NCBI GenBank assembly: GCA_028583415.1
Contig: CM053267.1
Span: 53,768,914 to 53,832,913, forward strand
DNA: 64,000 nucleotides
DNA from: Protea cynaroides
Lineage: Eukaryota; Streptophyta; Magnoliopsida; Proteales; Proteaceae
Direction of reading: 5' to 3'
Made by a program: the position numbers and the translations under genes. Below the pieces are notes generated by a model. It did not search any database, was not told the DNA's origin, and was given only the letters and a program-made list of their open reading frames with translations. Below, piece by piece: positions 1-10,988 of the stretch (position 1 is its first letter; each line of letters begins with the position of its first letter).

Positions 1-13
1 ATGATGGTGTGCT

Positions 14-444
14 TGTAAGATTTTTGAGATCCTCTTTAGGTTTTTTCCATGGGATTTTCTATGAACCCTAACGAACACACCACATAGATTACTAGAATAC
101 AATGGGTATTGAAAAGAATTGATAAGACACATACCCCTTACTGTAGATTGATTTTCGACCGTTTTCTTTGCTTTGAATGCTTGGAATGCTTAGATCAGAG
201 TCTTCCACAGCTTGTCGGAATCCCTTAACCTTTTCTCTGCGTATGAGAACATGAGAAGAAAATAACACCGTGACTGTGGGGACTCTAACCATTGATATTT
301 ATAATATCACCCTTAATCCTTGATCAATCCCACAGTGGACCAAGTTGATCCATCTCTAATCATACTTAAATCGGTCTACCTATAACTAGACTCCACTGAA
401 CCAACTAACCTTATAATTAATTTAACCCATAAAAATATCTTACA
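14..444 (-). repeat. 3' LTR of the LARD-like element
   Basis: This 431-bp repeat is bounded by TGTAAGA and TCTTACA. It aligns along its length with 4999-5433, with scattered substitutions. Relative to the minus-strand element it is the downstream LTR. Confidence 0.88.
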
Positions 445-877
445 ATCTCTCACTTGGGCTATATTAATTATAGAAAAAATTTCATCTACACCCCATCAAA
501 GATCGTTAACATCATCTACACCCACAAGAATGTCGAAACATCACCTTGGTCCACTTAACTGACGAAAATCACTAAAATTGTTGAAATACAATTTTACCCC
601 TCAAGTAAAAATTTAAAAAAAAAATACCCTTTTGATATTAGTCTTAGGGAAGATCTGGCCATCTCCCACGTTTTACTTTCAATTACTACTCTGAAGTTTT
701 CCTGTTCCAGTTGGATATCTCTTTTGTTTTTGTATGGGTTTAATTTCTCTCAAGGGTCTGTTCTCTGCAAGGAATGGAGTGAATTAAAGAGGCGAACGGT
801 TCTTCCGTGACTCCATTCTCTTCCGATAGATGTTAGGTTTCAACTTGATTTGGGAACAGGAAAAAAGCTCAGAGTAT

Positions 878-1103
878 ACTTCCATGTTGTTCCGTTTCAG
901 TGGATTTTTGGGAATCTGGGAATAGAGTTTCTCTGTAAAAACTGTAATGACGCAGAAAATGAAGGCGGTTCATAGGAGGATGTTGAGTCTACTTCCATCT
1001 TTGTTCGTTTCAGTGGATTTTTGGGAATCTAGAAATAGAGTTTCTCTGTAAAAACTGTAATGACGCAGAAAATGAAGGCGGTTCTTAGCAGGATGTTGTC
1101 TAT
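878..1103 (+). repeat. 113-bp tandem duplication of leader and start codon
   Basis: Units 878-990 and 991-1103 are direct repeats. Each contains the stretch from ACTTCCAT through CAGTGGATTTTTGGGAATCT to an ATGACGCAGAAAATGAAGG start context, with ATGs at 947 and 1060. The first unit runs into an in-frame stop (GGTTCATAG), while the second leads into the long XLG-like frame. Confidence 0.85.
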
Positions 1104-1380
1104 TGGGGCTCCGGTTTCCGTCGAGGAGGATGATGTGGAGTTCTTGTTTGTTATGGAGTACGGTGGCCCTCCTGTTTCTTATAATCTTCCACGAGCTGCT
1201 CCTATCGATATCAAACGGATTCCAACTGCTGCAGTGGTTGCCCCTGCTTCGTTGTCCGGTAGAGTGTCCTTACTAGTTGTCCAGCCACTCCTCTCATCAG
1301 ATCCTCTGAAGAAGAAACTGTCCGAAGACCTAACCCATGGTTCTGAAGCTGACGTTTCGCCCGGGTCTTGTAATGGTAGT
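1060..1380 (+). pseudogene. Captured N-terminal fragment of an extra-large G protein (XLG)
   Basis: The frame from ATG 1060 encodes residues typical of the N-terminal region of plant XLG proteins: an acidic EEDDVEF patch, then MEYGGPPVSYNLPRA, PIDIKRIPTAAVV, and a leucine/valine-rich stretch ending LLVVQPLL. XLGs are plant-specific proteins with a Galpha-like C-terminal domain that signal with Gbeta-gamma. Only about 100 N-terminal residues are present; the cysteine-rich and Galpha domains are absent, and similarity fades near residue 105 (about 1375). The ORF stays open to 1497 through non-XLG sequence and the right TIR. A transcript could encode a short chimeric peptide, but this is not a working G protein. 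The family call rests on motif recognition, not an alignment. Confidence 0.72.
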
Positions 1381-1628
1381 CTTCGAAATAGAGAAGGTAA
1401 CCTCTCAAATATCAAAAAGATATATTGGTCTTTTCAAGCTACAAAAAGGGTATTCTCGTCCGTCAAAAATTTCAATCCACCTGACGTCAGCATCTAACGG
1501 GAATCAACTGACGGAGTGAACTTCTTTGATTACCACAGCCAAAGTTAGTGGACCTAGGTGATGTTTTGGCATTCTTGTGGGTGTAGATGATGTTAACGAT
1601 CTTTGATGGGGTGTAGATGAAATTTTTC

Positions 1629-4600
1629 ATCATTGATCAAATGTGGTCATGGAATCTAATTACACCTAAACCATCCTTTATTTTGATCTAGTCTTCAAGC
1701 CTACCAATGTCGAACAACAACGAAAAGTACTCCTACACATCCGGTGTACCCCCTTCTGTCAATCACATACAGAGGTCTACTTAATGACATAAATCACTTT
1801 GAGATGAATACTTGAATCTAATGATTGAATTACCACGATCTCGTTACTTTAAAATCCTTATAGGTCAACGCACTTTGATATTATCCAACTTTATATAGGA
1901 AAACTGCCTCCAATTTGAACTAATATCATACTTTGGCTTACCGCCTTCTTTGGCTAAATACCGCATTGCAATTCTGACATGTCTTAAATAATCAAGAATA
2001 AATACAAACAATAAATGCTCACCAATAATCATGCCCATTAAACCATAGGCAACATAAACAATCAGTGATAAACCATCAACTATTAAATCTCCACTAATCA
2101 AACAGATCTAAACACTCCCACTGACTAAGAGAATCTAAAGACTCATTGACAAAATCTTTTTAACCATTCCAAGAAAACCTTTTTTTAACTGTCTCTATAT
2201 TGCCCTAGAGATCAACTATGACTAGTACAACTAGTCAAACCTAAGATTGCATAGTCAAATATAAAAAATTATTCATCACATCACATAACAAATAAGATCA
2301 ACATTACATGCAGTCATTTACCTTACAACATCATAAGCATAATTTCTTTCCATTTAATTAAAAGGAAAACTTTACATTTCAATATTTCAAATAACATCTT
2401 TACATTTTTAATATGGGAACAATATGTTAAGTCAAACAATAAACATAAAACGAAGTAAAATCAAGGGCAGAAAAAGCATTTGAATGTAAAAGAAACTTTA
2501 TAATATTCAAGCCAACAGTCTTCAAGACCCTACCCCAAATACCTTGGGAGTCCTAGAATCGTTATTCTTTTCTAGATATGCTTATCTGGCTTAACAATAT
2601 TTAGTCAAACCACTTATCTTTGGTCAATTTATCCATCTTTGAGTAATCCACCTTAGAATTACCCAACAATAATCTTATCACTAGCTATTTCTTCCCTTTG
2701 GTAATGTAAGCCACCTAGATCTGAATATATTTTCTAGTAAGGAATGAAATATTTAATATATCAATTACATTGGTCTCATTGTCTTTGAGTTTTTCAGTGA
2801 TAGTTGATAGCTCCCAAAATACTTCATCACATTACCATTTTCAACATAACTAGTATTAGAGAGCTAAGTTAATAAACTATCTTTCGACTCCCCTCTAAAA
2901 CATTATTTTTATCCTTTGGATTTTTCTTAGATAATCTCTTTGCAATATTTCTCATCTTAATACTGCTGCACATAACCTCAATAGTAGAATACCTCACAAC
3001 TTATGTAAACTACTATGAAAGATACATCTAGGTCAAATGATCATAGACTAGTCTCCAACCTTTTCATAATAAATTTTATTCTTTGTCCCAGGAAGAGTGG
3101 CATGGGAAAGAAACTACAAAATCATATGGTACATTTACTGAGACAGATATCCTAGGAGACATAAACCATCATCATTAGATGAGTCCAAACACAAATGTCC
3201 TGCAATAGATAAATTACACAAGACTTATATAAACACAATCAATATATATTTATTTATACTTTGTCTCGAATAGAAAAAGATAAATATCAAAACATTCTTT
3301 GGGACAGTCATACTTAGATGAATACATCAATGTATGAGTTTAAATACAGTATCAAACAACTGAAGACTCATACACATACCATTTACTTGCATTAACCATA
3401 TAAATCATTCATACAAATAAATATCTTTTTCCAAGAGTTAACCAACTACTCATTCTCCTTTGGGATAAACAAGCAGTGGTCTTCTCAGTTTCTGTGCAGT
3501 GACTGTGAAAGAGTAATGATTCTCAAAAATCTCATCACATTTGGGTTAGTGAGACTCCCTAAAGTCAAAGCCCTTTCAACTCATGTGCATGAACATACCT
3601 TTAACTTTGACAATGTCACATTTGGATTAACACTGTCTTTCTTAACTGTTTCTCACACCATGAAGAACAGTGTAATAAAAATATATCATTTATTGTATAT
3701 ATAAATACACAAATTTGGGGTTTAAGGACTACCATGTTGGAACTGAGTGTACAACTTTGGTGAATTCCACCCAATCTTCACATGACACCCACAAACCTTA
3801 ATTTGATTAAAACTTGACAATGTCATCTTTGGGTGTACATCGCCCTTATACAAGCATTTACAAATACATGAACTTTGAATTTGAAGACATCATGATGAAA
3901 CTAAGTGTACCACTTTAGTGTGTTCTACCTAATTCCACAGTGATATTCTCAAACCCTACTTTGCAGCATCTTGTGGATCAATAAACAAAATATCATGCAC
4001 ACATAACCTTTTACAAGTATCTGGTACAAAAATAATTAATAAACAAGTAAAAAACTAGAAATCGGACTAATTTGAAAAATATTTTACTCAAAAATAAATT
4101 CTTCAAATCATCAAACTGTGTCAAACTTATACCAAACTGTAGAGCATGAAAATACGAACCCAACCCAAATAATCGCGTCAAAATCCGACGCTCTTAGCGC
4201 CCACAATCGTCGATCAAAGTCGGTACTTGCATTGTTGGATCCTGAATCGATTCCAAGCGGTTTAGCCTGGGTCTGGCCGGGCTCGGTTATGGGCGGACCG
4301 AACCCACAAATTAAAACTTTTTTTTTAATGCTTTGGTCCAGGCCAAACCAAACGGTCTCGACTTTAAACCGAACCATAAACCATCGGTTCAACCATCGAC
4401 CTAACCAACCCACCCATCCGGGTTCTCAGGTCTACTTTGGGTCGTTGGGTCGGGTTATCGGATCATAAATTCGGGTCAATAAATCGGGTTCCCAGGTCAA
4501 ACATTCGGGCTGATGGGTCGACCCATGGTCACACGTGCAAACCGCACGTGCGAACCTAAGATGGGTTCATAGGTCCCCTTTGGCCCGGTCGGGCTGGTCT

Positions 4601-4986
4601 GGGCCCGGGTTAGGTCTTGGACTGGCCCAGATCGGCTAGGTCCAATATGGGGCTAACCAGGTGACGTCAGCCCTACCTTTGCCCTTTTTTTTCTTTTTTT
4701 TATTATCGTCGGCGCGTGGATCTCACGCGCTTTTTCAGGCGGCGCGTGAGAGCGCGTCAGGGAACTTTCGGCGACCAACCTTATGTCATCGGCTCCGTCT
4801 CTCCGAGATCTACAATCTTATAAAATTTATTTTACTTTTTAACGGTCTAAAAAAAAATTTTCGAGGGTCCAAATCCTAGACTAGTTCATATGAAAATTTT
4901 GAGAGAAAAATATCTCCCTTTTCCAATCCAATCAAACATGAAGTCTTTACAATGTTTTTCCATTGATCCTAGATCTGTGTAGGTGG
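1629..4986. other. Non-coding interior of the LARD-like element
   Basis: No coding region with recognisable domains was found here. The first 2.4 kb are AT-rich. From about 4118 to 4760 the sequence turns GC-rich, with repeated GGGT/AACC motifs and two CACGTG-containing words (CACACGTGC and CGCACGTGC near 4531-4552). A similar GC-rich block lies at 24880-25520 in the related element, and 3700-3960 matches 25720-26020 in inverted orientation. This supports one shared, non-coding element family. Confidence 0.65.
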
Positions 4987-4998
4987 CTCTGATACCAC

Positions 4999-5433
4999 TG
5001 TAAGATTTTTTATATCCTCTTTAGGTTTTTCCCATGGGATTTTTCATGAACCCTAACGAACACACCACACAGATTACTAGAATACAATGGGTATTGAAAA
5101 GAGTTGATGATAAGACACATACCCCTTGCTGTAGATTGATTTTCGATCATTTTCTTTGCTTTGAATGCTTGGAATGCTTGGATCAGAGTCTTCCACAGCC
5201 TGTCGGGATCCCTTGACCTTCTCTCTGCGTATGGGAATAGGAGAAGAAAATAACACCATGGCTGTGGGGACTCTAACCATTGGTATATATAATACCACCC
5301 CACTCCTGCACTAGTCCTACAGTAGACCAAGTTGGTCCATCTCTAATCATACTTAAACTAGTCTATCTGTAACTAGACTTCCACTGAACCAACTAACTGT
5401 ATAATTAATATAGCTCACAATAATATTCTTACA
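4999..5433 (-). repeat. 5' LTR of the LARD-like element
   Basis: This 435-bp repeat starts TGTAAGATTT and ends ATATTCTTACA. It pairs with 14-444. The primer-binding-site complement abuts its left edge on the plus strand, which identifies it as the upstream LTR of a minus-strand element. Confidence 0.88.
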
Positions 5434-5653
5434 TTGACTATTCATCCTCATGAAGAAGTGTTGTCGTGGTATCCTCTGTTCTCTTCCCCTTCCTCAAAGA
5501 AACCTTCTATTGTGTTATTCCTCATCAACACATGCTATCCCTCCTCCTCCACATCATCATCAATAACGATGCCAAGAAATCTGCTACAAACAAAGCACTG
5601 GATTGTTGGTTATGCATTTGCTGGTCTGACTACTTGTTTTCAAGCAACACCTT

Positions 5654-6061
5654 TCAGAATTTCACTTCCAAAGAAAATCTAGATTTTGAACTGGCAGATT
5701 GTGAGTATACCCATGGAATCCTAAGCTGTAATTTGCAAATATCATCATTGGTTTTCAACGGAAACCCAAACCAATCAAAACCTTTAAAATGGTGGATGTA
5801 GATTATGTCTCGACAGGGAAATTCAATGCCCTCATCAAATTTAACCGAATGCCTACAAGAAATCATTATAATTTTCTGAGGGATAACAGCCTCAATTTCA
5901 AAACAGATGGTTGCTGGCACACCGGCATGCAGCAATATCTTATCCATGTGCCAAGGTGTGAATGCAAAAACAACACGCAGAATTAATGAGCCACGATGGA
6001 TCTCATCATCAGCAATTGACTTGCTTCCCAGGGGTTCTCCAACGTTATCTACAATTCTTCC
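5654..6061 (-). pseudogene. NLR resistance-gene 3' exon: post-LRR C-terminal domain fragment
   Basis: On the minus strand an open frame of about 135 codons begins just after a good splice acceptor (pyrimidine-rich tract, then TATATATGTAG, at about 6062-6090). It contains GEPLGSKSIADDEIHRGSL, FAFTPWHMDK, PATICFEIEAVIP and IIYIHHFKGFDWFGFPL. This pattern resembles the beta-rich domain after the LRRs in TIR-NBS-LRR immune receptors (C-JID type). The stop is at 5654-5656. The LRR exon lies upstream on the same strand (6191-6660). No TIR or NB-ARC domain is present, so this is the 3' end of a broken gene, cut off close to the LTR at 5433. The domain name is inferred from the pattern and position. 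Confidence 0.62.
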
Positions 6062-6190
6062 CTACATATATAAGAGAGAAGGAAAAGGAAAAGGAAAAGA
6101 GTCAAAGACCCGTCAATCATATACAAACTAATTGCTGATATTTTTTTTAGCTCTACTTATAGAGCTGCTGTATTTAAATTCCATTTAAAG

Positions 6191-6660
6191 CTATTGAGAA
6201 AATATTAGATAAAGTATCTGCCCAAATATATTCTTCCTTGTCTCTGTTAATTTGTAGCAACCTTGTGCATCGAAAGTACGTAAGTCTTTTGCAGCACCGA
6301 GGCCGTGAATTTCCTCTACATTTACACAATTTCTAATGTTTAAGTAATTCAGCCTTTTCAGCTTTGATAGATCCGGTATCTCTTTTAATTTGTAGCAAGT
6401 CGGTGTATTCAATACTATCAACGATTCTGCTCCTTCGAGACAGTGAATTTGCTCTAGATTTCCATAATTTTCAATGTTTAACATCCATAATCTTCTCAAA
6501 TATGGCAGATCTGGTATCTTCGTTAATTTATGGCAACCTACTGCATTCAACATTTCCAACGAGTATGTTCCTTTGAGAAAACGAATTTCCTCTAGATTTT
6601 TACAATTTTTAATGTCTAATCTTCTTAATCTTTTTAGCTTTTGACAAATCCAATATCACT
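6191..6660 (-). pseudogene. NLR leucine-rich-repeat fragment
   Basis: The minus-strand frame has regular leucine-rich repeats, with phrases such as LNAVGCHKLTKIPDLPYLRRL, KLKEIPDLSKLKRLNYLNI and NCVNVEEIHGLGAAKDLRTF. Alternating units of about 22-24 residues with GC.KL..IPDLS and C.N.EEI.GL are typical of TIR-NBS-LRR receptors, which bind pathogen ligands through this surface. The open frame is 6191-6559; a further degraded repeat can be read up to about 6660. The 3' edge lacks a clear GT donor. Homology to gene copy 1 begins at about 6665, so a rearrangement junction lies there. Confidence 0.75.
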
Positions 6661-6785
6661 CTTAATTTGCGGCAATAAACCCAAAGCTTCCTATTTGCAA
6701 TGTCACTAATTAATTGTTTTGGCAATATAGAGTTTCTTATTCAACATAAGTTGAGATTTAAATCAATTTCTTCTCTATTATGCTG

Positions 6786-6914
6786 GAAACCATAGATCTT
6801 GAGAAAGGATCAGAAACTGAAATGAACAAATCAAGCAATAAATCCACGTCGAGTAATATAGAAGAATTGGAAAATTGTGGAGCTTATAATGCTTATGAAA
6901 ATGGAATCACAAAG
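6786..6914 (+). pseudogene. Membrane-protein gene copy 1, third exon (acceptor lost)
   Basis: These 43 codons begin ETIDLEKGSETEMNKSS and end NAYENGITK. They match the third exon of copy 2 (44771-44905) and copy 3 (54950-55081). The frame is open, but the preceding acceptor reads TATGCTG where the other copies have CATGCAG, so the AG is lost. The donor is GTAAAA instead of GTAAGA. The first two exons of this copy are missing upstream, where NLR sequence lies instead. Confidence 0.75.
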
Positions 6915-7395
6915 GTAAAAATGAAACAGAACTAAAGTGGTTCATAGTGCTTCTTCTTTTTCAACTGTTTATAGCATAGTTTTTATGCTTAAGCCAAGTT
7001 GAGACATAGAAAAAGATCCACAATCATACAAAAGTAAAAAATAAAATAAAAATTTTGGTAAAATTCAAAATTAAATTTTCACTTTTACATACAAGTACTA
7101 TCTTGTAGTTGGCATGCTACGCCCCACACAAATTTCTTTTCTTCTTTTTTTTTTTCTTCTTTTTTTTTTTTTTGGGTGCTACGTGGGCCCACCACTATGG
7201 TGGCCCAGACGGGGATTGACTGTCTTCGGCCGAAGGAGGTGGGACTAGAAATGATAGAGAAAATTAAGTGCATAGACACGGTGGGGAACTAGTCAAACAC
7301 CATTCCTTGGATTTACACCAGACTTCACAAGTTGACAGCTGCTACAATGTTGTGGGTAAGGGCATCAATTGATTCGGTATTAGTAATTCAATAAG

Positions 7396-7870
7396 GTTTT
7401 TATTTTTTAGTAAGTAAAAATTTAATAACCGGACGAAAGAGAACAATAAGGAACCCTTCTGAGGAAGGGAGCAAAAAACAAGCTGAACCAAGCACTTCTG
7501 AAATACTCTTCAAAGGCTAACCAACAGCCAAGATAAAACTAAGAAGACAGGAACCAAGCCTAAGTGTTAACTTGCCAATTAGATAATATGTGGGAGTTCT
7601 TAGCACAAGCTATTAGCATGCCATTTTAATGATTGGCATTTAGCTTGAACCTCTAAAATGATAAGCATGGAGATGGTCTCTCTTACCTTGGATTTGTTGA
7701 TCAAGATTCTAACATTCTTTTCGGGCCATATGTGAGATATGGAAGCACAAAAGGTAAGCTTCCCCACCTTCCCTAAATTACATCCACCCTTGAATGCATC
7801 GCAGCCCATAAACCTTTCTCTATCAATCTGTGTCAAATGAAGAATTCGGAATAGAGAGAGAAAACAGAGA
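7396..7870 (-). pseudogene. LINE (L1-type) ORF2 3' end
   Basis: The minus-strand frame at 7600-7881 includes WGKVxKLTFCASISHIW-like sequence (read as GKVGKLTFCASISHIWPEK) and KCQSLKWHANS, the usual C-terminal end of plant L1 ORF2 after the zinc-binding reverse transcriptase domain. The 7396 end is A-rich on the minus strand, as expected of a LINE tail. It is in the same orientation as the RT fragment at 10736-11533, from which it is separated by a copia insertion. Confidence 0.68.
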
Positions 7871-8046
7871 GCTGACCTCAATCGAGCAATTAGATTTAGA
7901 AAAGTAAAAGTTAAGTTACATTACACAGTTGTATATGTACGACTTTACAAAGATGTTACGTAAGCTACAAAGTAAAGATATAAATATGAATAAACATGAC
8001 ACGTGTTACTGTCATGTTAATATACTCCCTCAAGCTGACGAAGATG

Positions 8047-8285
8047 GATCCGAATCGTCTCTTCCCTGTACTTCAGGGAGGAGAGAGACGTCCCGTCGGA
8101 TGGCCGATATGTGGCTCTTGGGAAAATCCAAGCCCCACGTCTGAGTCGACACCCAGCTGACAAGCCGAGCCGACAGGGGATGTCGACTGGGACGTGGGGC
8201 TTGGATTTTCCCAAGAACCACGTATCGGCCATCCGACGGAGGCGTCTCCCTCCTCCCTGAAGTATAGGGAGGAGACGATTTGAAT
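8047..8285. mobile_element. Fold-back (long inverted repeat) element with 12-bp flanking repeat
   Basis: Two arms of about 100 bp are near-perfect inverted copies, each carrying CTTCAGGGAGG, GTCGGATGGCCGATA and TTGGGAAAATCC. A short central loop (about 8145-8185) separates them. The direct repeat CTGACGAAGATG flanks the element at 8035-8046 and 8286-8297 and looks like a target duplication. It lies between the copia RNase H and its purine tract. It has no coding capacity. Confidence 0.8.
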
Positions 8286-8299
8286 CTGACGAAGATGCA

Positions 8300-8760
8300 A
8301 GTCGCAGTTCAAGCTTGGTGAGTAAAAAGGAAAGTGGACCTTGGCCCAATGCTATGGTTAGTATATCTGCACGTTGAAGTTGGGATCGGATATGTAACTG
8401 TCTAATCAAACCACGTTGAATCTTTTCTCTAATGAAGTGGCAGTCCACTTCTATGTCTTTAGTTCGCTCATTAAATACTGGATTGCCGATATATGTACGG
8501 CAGATTGGTTTCGCAAAGACCAATATTGGAAAAGGATGTAACAAACCCAAATGGGTAAATAATGACTTCAACCAAGTAAGCTGAAGATATTCTGCTTCAA
8601 CCGAAGATCTTGAGACTGTGTTCTGTTTCTTTGTTTTCCGAGAAACTAGACTGCTCCCAACGAATACAATGTATCCAATAGTGGATCGTCTAGTGAATGG
8701 GCAGCCAGCCCAATTCGAGTCACAATAGCCTAAGAGAATTGGGGAAATATCATATCGCAT
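8300..8760 (-). pseudogene. Copia RNase H fragment
   Basis: The minus-strand frame contains GYCDSNWAGCPFTRRSTIGY, SRKTKKQNTVSRSSVEAEY and DCHFIREKIQ, the usual motifs of copia RNase H. This domain removes RNA from the DNA-RNA hybrid during reverse transcription. Some consensus residues are changed (for example STIGYIVFVGSS), and the open frame continues past the domain into the fold-back element. Confidence 0.85.
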
Positions 8761-9051
8761 GTATTGTCCAAGAGATAAAGATCCCTTCAGATATTAGAGA
8801 ACACAAGTATAGCAGCTTGGAAATGTGGTTCTCAACGGACTTACATAAATTGGCTCAATATTTGGACCGAGAAGCAAATATCTGGATGCTTAACAATCAG
8901 ATAGAAAAGTCTGCCCACTAATTGCCGGTAAGTAGTTGGATCTGATTATTAAGGCCCAAATTCATTATCCAATTTGAGGTTTTGCTCCACAGGAAAGGAG
9001 TTAGGCTTGCATGCAAGAAGAATCATATATAATATCTAATGCATATTTCTG

Positions 9052-9923
9052 CTAAGATAAAATTAAGCCTTCTGCTGTTCGAATAACCTCAATATCAAGA
9101 AAATAGGTTAACACACTTAAATCCTTGATATGAAAATGCTGATGAAGATGGGCTTTTGTTGTGGTGATGTGATTGTCATCTAAGCCTGTTATGATTATAT
9201 CATCGACATAGACCAAAATAGGTGTAAATATGGGCCTATGATGATAAGTAAACAAAGACGCATCAGCCAATGATTGTACAAATCCCATTTAGGGTAAAGC
9301 ATCCACAAATTTCTTATTCCATTGTCTGGAGCCTGTTTAAGCCCATATAAGGATTTGTGAGTCTACATATAAGACAGATTTGAGAGGGCTCCCATTGAAC
9401 TTATATCTAGGTGGTGCAGTCATGTATACCTCTTCCTTAAGATCTCTATGGAGGAATGCATTTTTAACATCTAGTTGGTATAGGGACCAACTTTTGTAGG
9501 TGGCAAAAGCCTTTGGTATAGACATCGTACTGTGACCAGTTTAGCCACAGGGGCAAAGGTCTCATGATAGTCCAGGCCTTCCATCTATCAATAGCCTTTG
9601 GCAACTAAGCAGGTTTTATTCCTTTTAATGGTACCATCTGCATGACGTTTGATCTTTAAAATCCTTTTACACCCAATAGCCTGCTTATCAATGGGTAAGG
9701 GCTCTATAGACCAAGTCTTATTATCAATTGATGCACCCAATTCATCATCCATGGCTTTTTGCCATTCGGGATGTTTGTTGGCCTGAATAAATGTTACGGG
9801 TTCTGGTTGAGTACAAAGATTTTTAAGTGTTTTATACGATTCATTGGAAAAGAAAGATAAATGGGCCCATATTGGGCATGATATACCTGTTCCTACGGGA
9901 GATGAGGCTGTCATGGGCTGCAA
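9052..9923 (-). pseudogene. Copia reverse transcriptase, broken into several frames
   Basis: The minus strand has HPEWQKAMDDELGA (9588-9923), QLDVKNAFLHRDLKEEVYM (9337-9525) and the polymerase motif YVDDIIITG (9052-9288), in family order. Stops and frameshifts separate the three blocks, so no active enzyme is encoded. Confidence 0.88.
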
Positions 9924-9988
9924 TGTAATAGTATTACAAACATAATCATTTGATATAATAGAGGGGTGACCAATCCTAGTGGATCTAC

Positions 9989-10720
9989 TTAAGGAAGAGG
10001 AGCAGGATGTAGCTGAGACGAGGGATTGACCACTGGTGATAAAGTGTTTAATTGATCAGCTTCAGGTGAAGTAGTTGAGGAGGATAGAGGAGACAGCCCA
10101 TCACCATCAGAAGCTGGGCTATGTTGGACTGGAACAATAGGCTCAATTGTTGGAGAAGAAGAGATGGGTTCAGTAATAGGAAGAGGAAGGACAACTGGAG
10201 GACCAGAATCATTAGAAGGTAAGATACACTGACCAGAGGTAGTTAAAGGAAAGACAGATTCAAAAAATAATACATCCCTGCTACTGAAAATAGACTGAGA
10301 AGAAAGATCAAAGACTCTCTCCTCATTGATTAAATGGGTACCCAACAAATATACAAGGAAACGAAAGAGGAGAGATTTTATTTTTGTGAGGGGAAGAGTT
10401 TCGAGCAAAACACAGAGAGCCAAATGTGTATAAGAAGGGGATTTATGAAACAGAATTTCATATGGGGACTTACCTGACAAAATTGGAGTAAGAAGTCTCT
10501 TTATCAAATAGCAGCAAGTTGTAAGTACACATTCCCCCCAAAACTGTAAAGGCAAATTAGCCTGAAAACGAAAGGCTCAGGCCACCTGAAGTAGATGCCG
10601 GTGTTTCCTTTCTACCGCTCTATTTTGTTGAAGAGTGTAGACACACGTAAGTTGATGAATAATATCCAAAGATTTAAAGAGATGTTGCATAGATGAGGAG
10701 AGAAAATTGTCACTTCTAAC
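9989..10720 (-). pseudogene. Copia integrase C-terminal half and linker
   Basis: From 10720 downward the minus strand carries a decayed integrase core, with an SDN then QQNRAVERKHRH-like reading. It continues with LPLQFWGECVLTTCCYLIKR, GKSPYEILFHKSP and SSRDVLFFESVFP. A serine/proline-rich linker precedes the RT. The N-terminal half of the integrase is missing at the junction with LINE sequence. Confidence 0.82.
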
Positions 10721-10735
10721 TATTTTAACAGAAGC

Positions 10736-10955
10736 AGAGAATCAATTGTAATCTTCCAGCAAAGGATAAAAATCTAACCATCCGTTCTTCAATGCTCTTT
10801 CTCACCTTCTCAACAATATGGAGACAATCAGCATGACACAGCCTACCCACGATCAACAGCATACCCAAATATTTAACTGGAAGCTTTGTTTCAGAAAACT
10901 GAGATAGAGCAATCAAAGCTTGCTTTTGATCCGAGGAAATCCACCCCCCAAAACC

Positions 10956-10988
<33 letters not shown>

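Larger units (their letters stand above)
474..1628 (+). mobile_element. TIR transposon carrying a captured gene fragment (Pack-MULE-like)
   Basis: Near-perfect terminal inverted repeats of about 81 bp (474-554 and 1548-1628) bound a 1.15-kb element. Both begin with an A/T run followed by TTTCATCTACACC. No transposase is present; the interior carries a piece of a host XLG gene (1060-1380) and its apparent 5' leader. The long TIRs and captured exon suggest a Mutator-like Pack-MULE. I could not find a convincing 9-11 bp target duplication, so the superfamily is inferred. It sits inside the internal region of the LTR element and is therefore younger. Confidence 0.82.
14..5433 (-). mobile_element. 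LTR retrotransposon without visible gag-pol (LARD-like), minus orientation
   Basis: Two direct repeats of about 430 bp (14-444 and 4999-5433) flank the region. Each starts TGTAAGA and ends TCTTACA on the plus strand. A primer-binding-site complement (GCTCTGATACCA, 4987-4998 region) lies just inside the right repeat, so transcription ran on the minus strand. The purine tract next to the other LTR reads on the minus strand from 459 to 445. No gag, protease, integrase or RT motif was found inside, so this is probably a non-autonomous element. A TIR element at 474-1628 is inserted in it. The 5-bp flanks (GTGCT left, TTGAC right) do not match, so the target duplication is lost or the element has recombined. 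Two relatives occur at 23291-26353 and 50847-51262. Confidence 0.85.
7880..10735 (-). mobile_element. Degraded Ty1/copia element, minus strand, nested in a LINE
   Basis: Reading the minus strand from high to low coordinates gives integrase C-terminal region (10720-9989), reverse transcriptase (9923-9052) and RNase H (8760-8300). A purine tract (complement of TACTCCCTCAAGC, 8022-8034) is followed by what may be a short 3' LTR remnant (about 7880-8020). The 5' LTR, gag, protease and integrase N-terminus are missing. LINE sequence in the same orientation resumes on both sides. A fold-back element interrupts it at 8047-8285. Confidence 0.75.

Noticed and set aside
4111..4468. Overlapping ORFs of 100 and 116 codons on both strands
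   Set aside because: They lie in the GC-rich, non-coding interior of the LTR element, overlap each other antisense and show no domain.
14..5433. Target-site duplication around the first LTR element
   Set aside because: Flanks GTGCT and TTGAC do not match, so no duplication is claimed.
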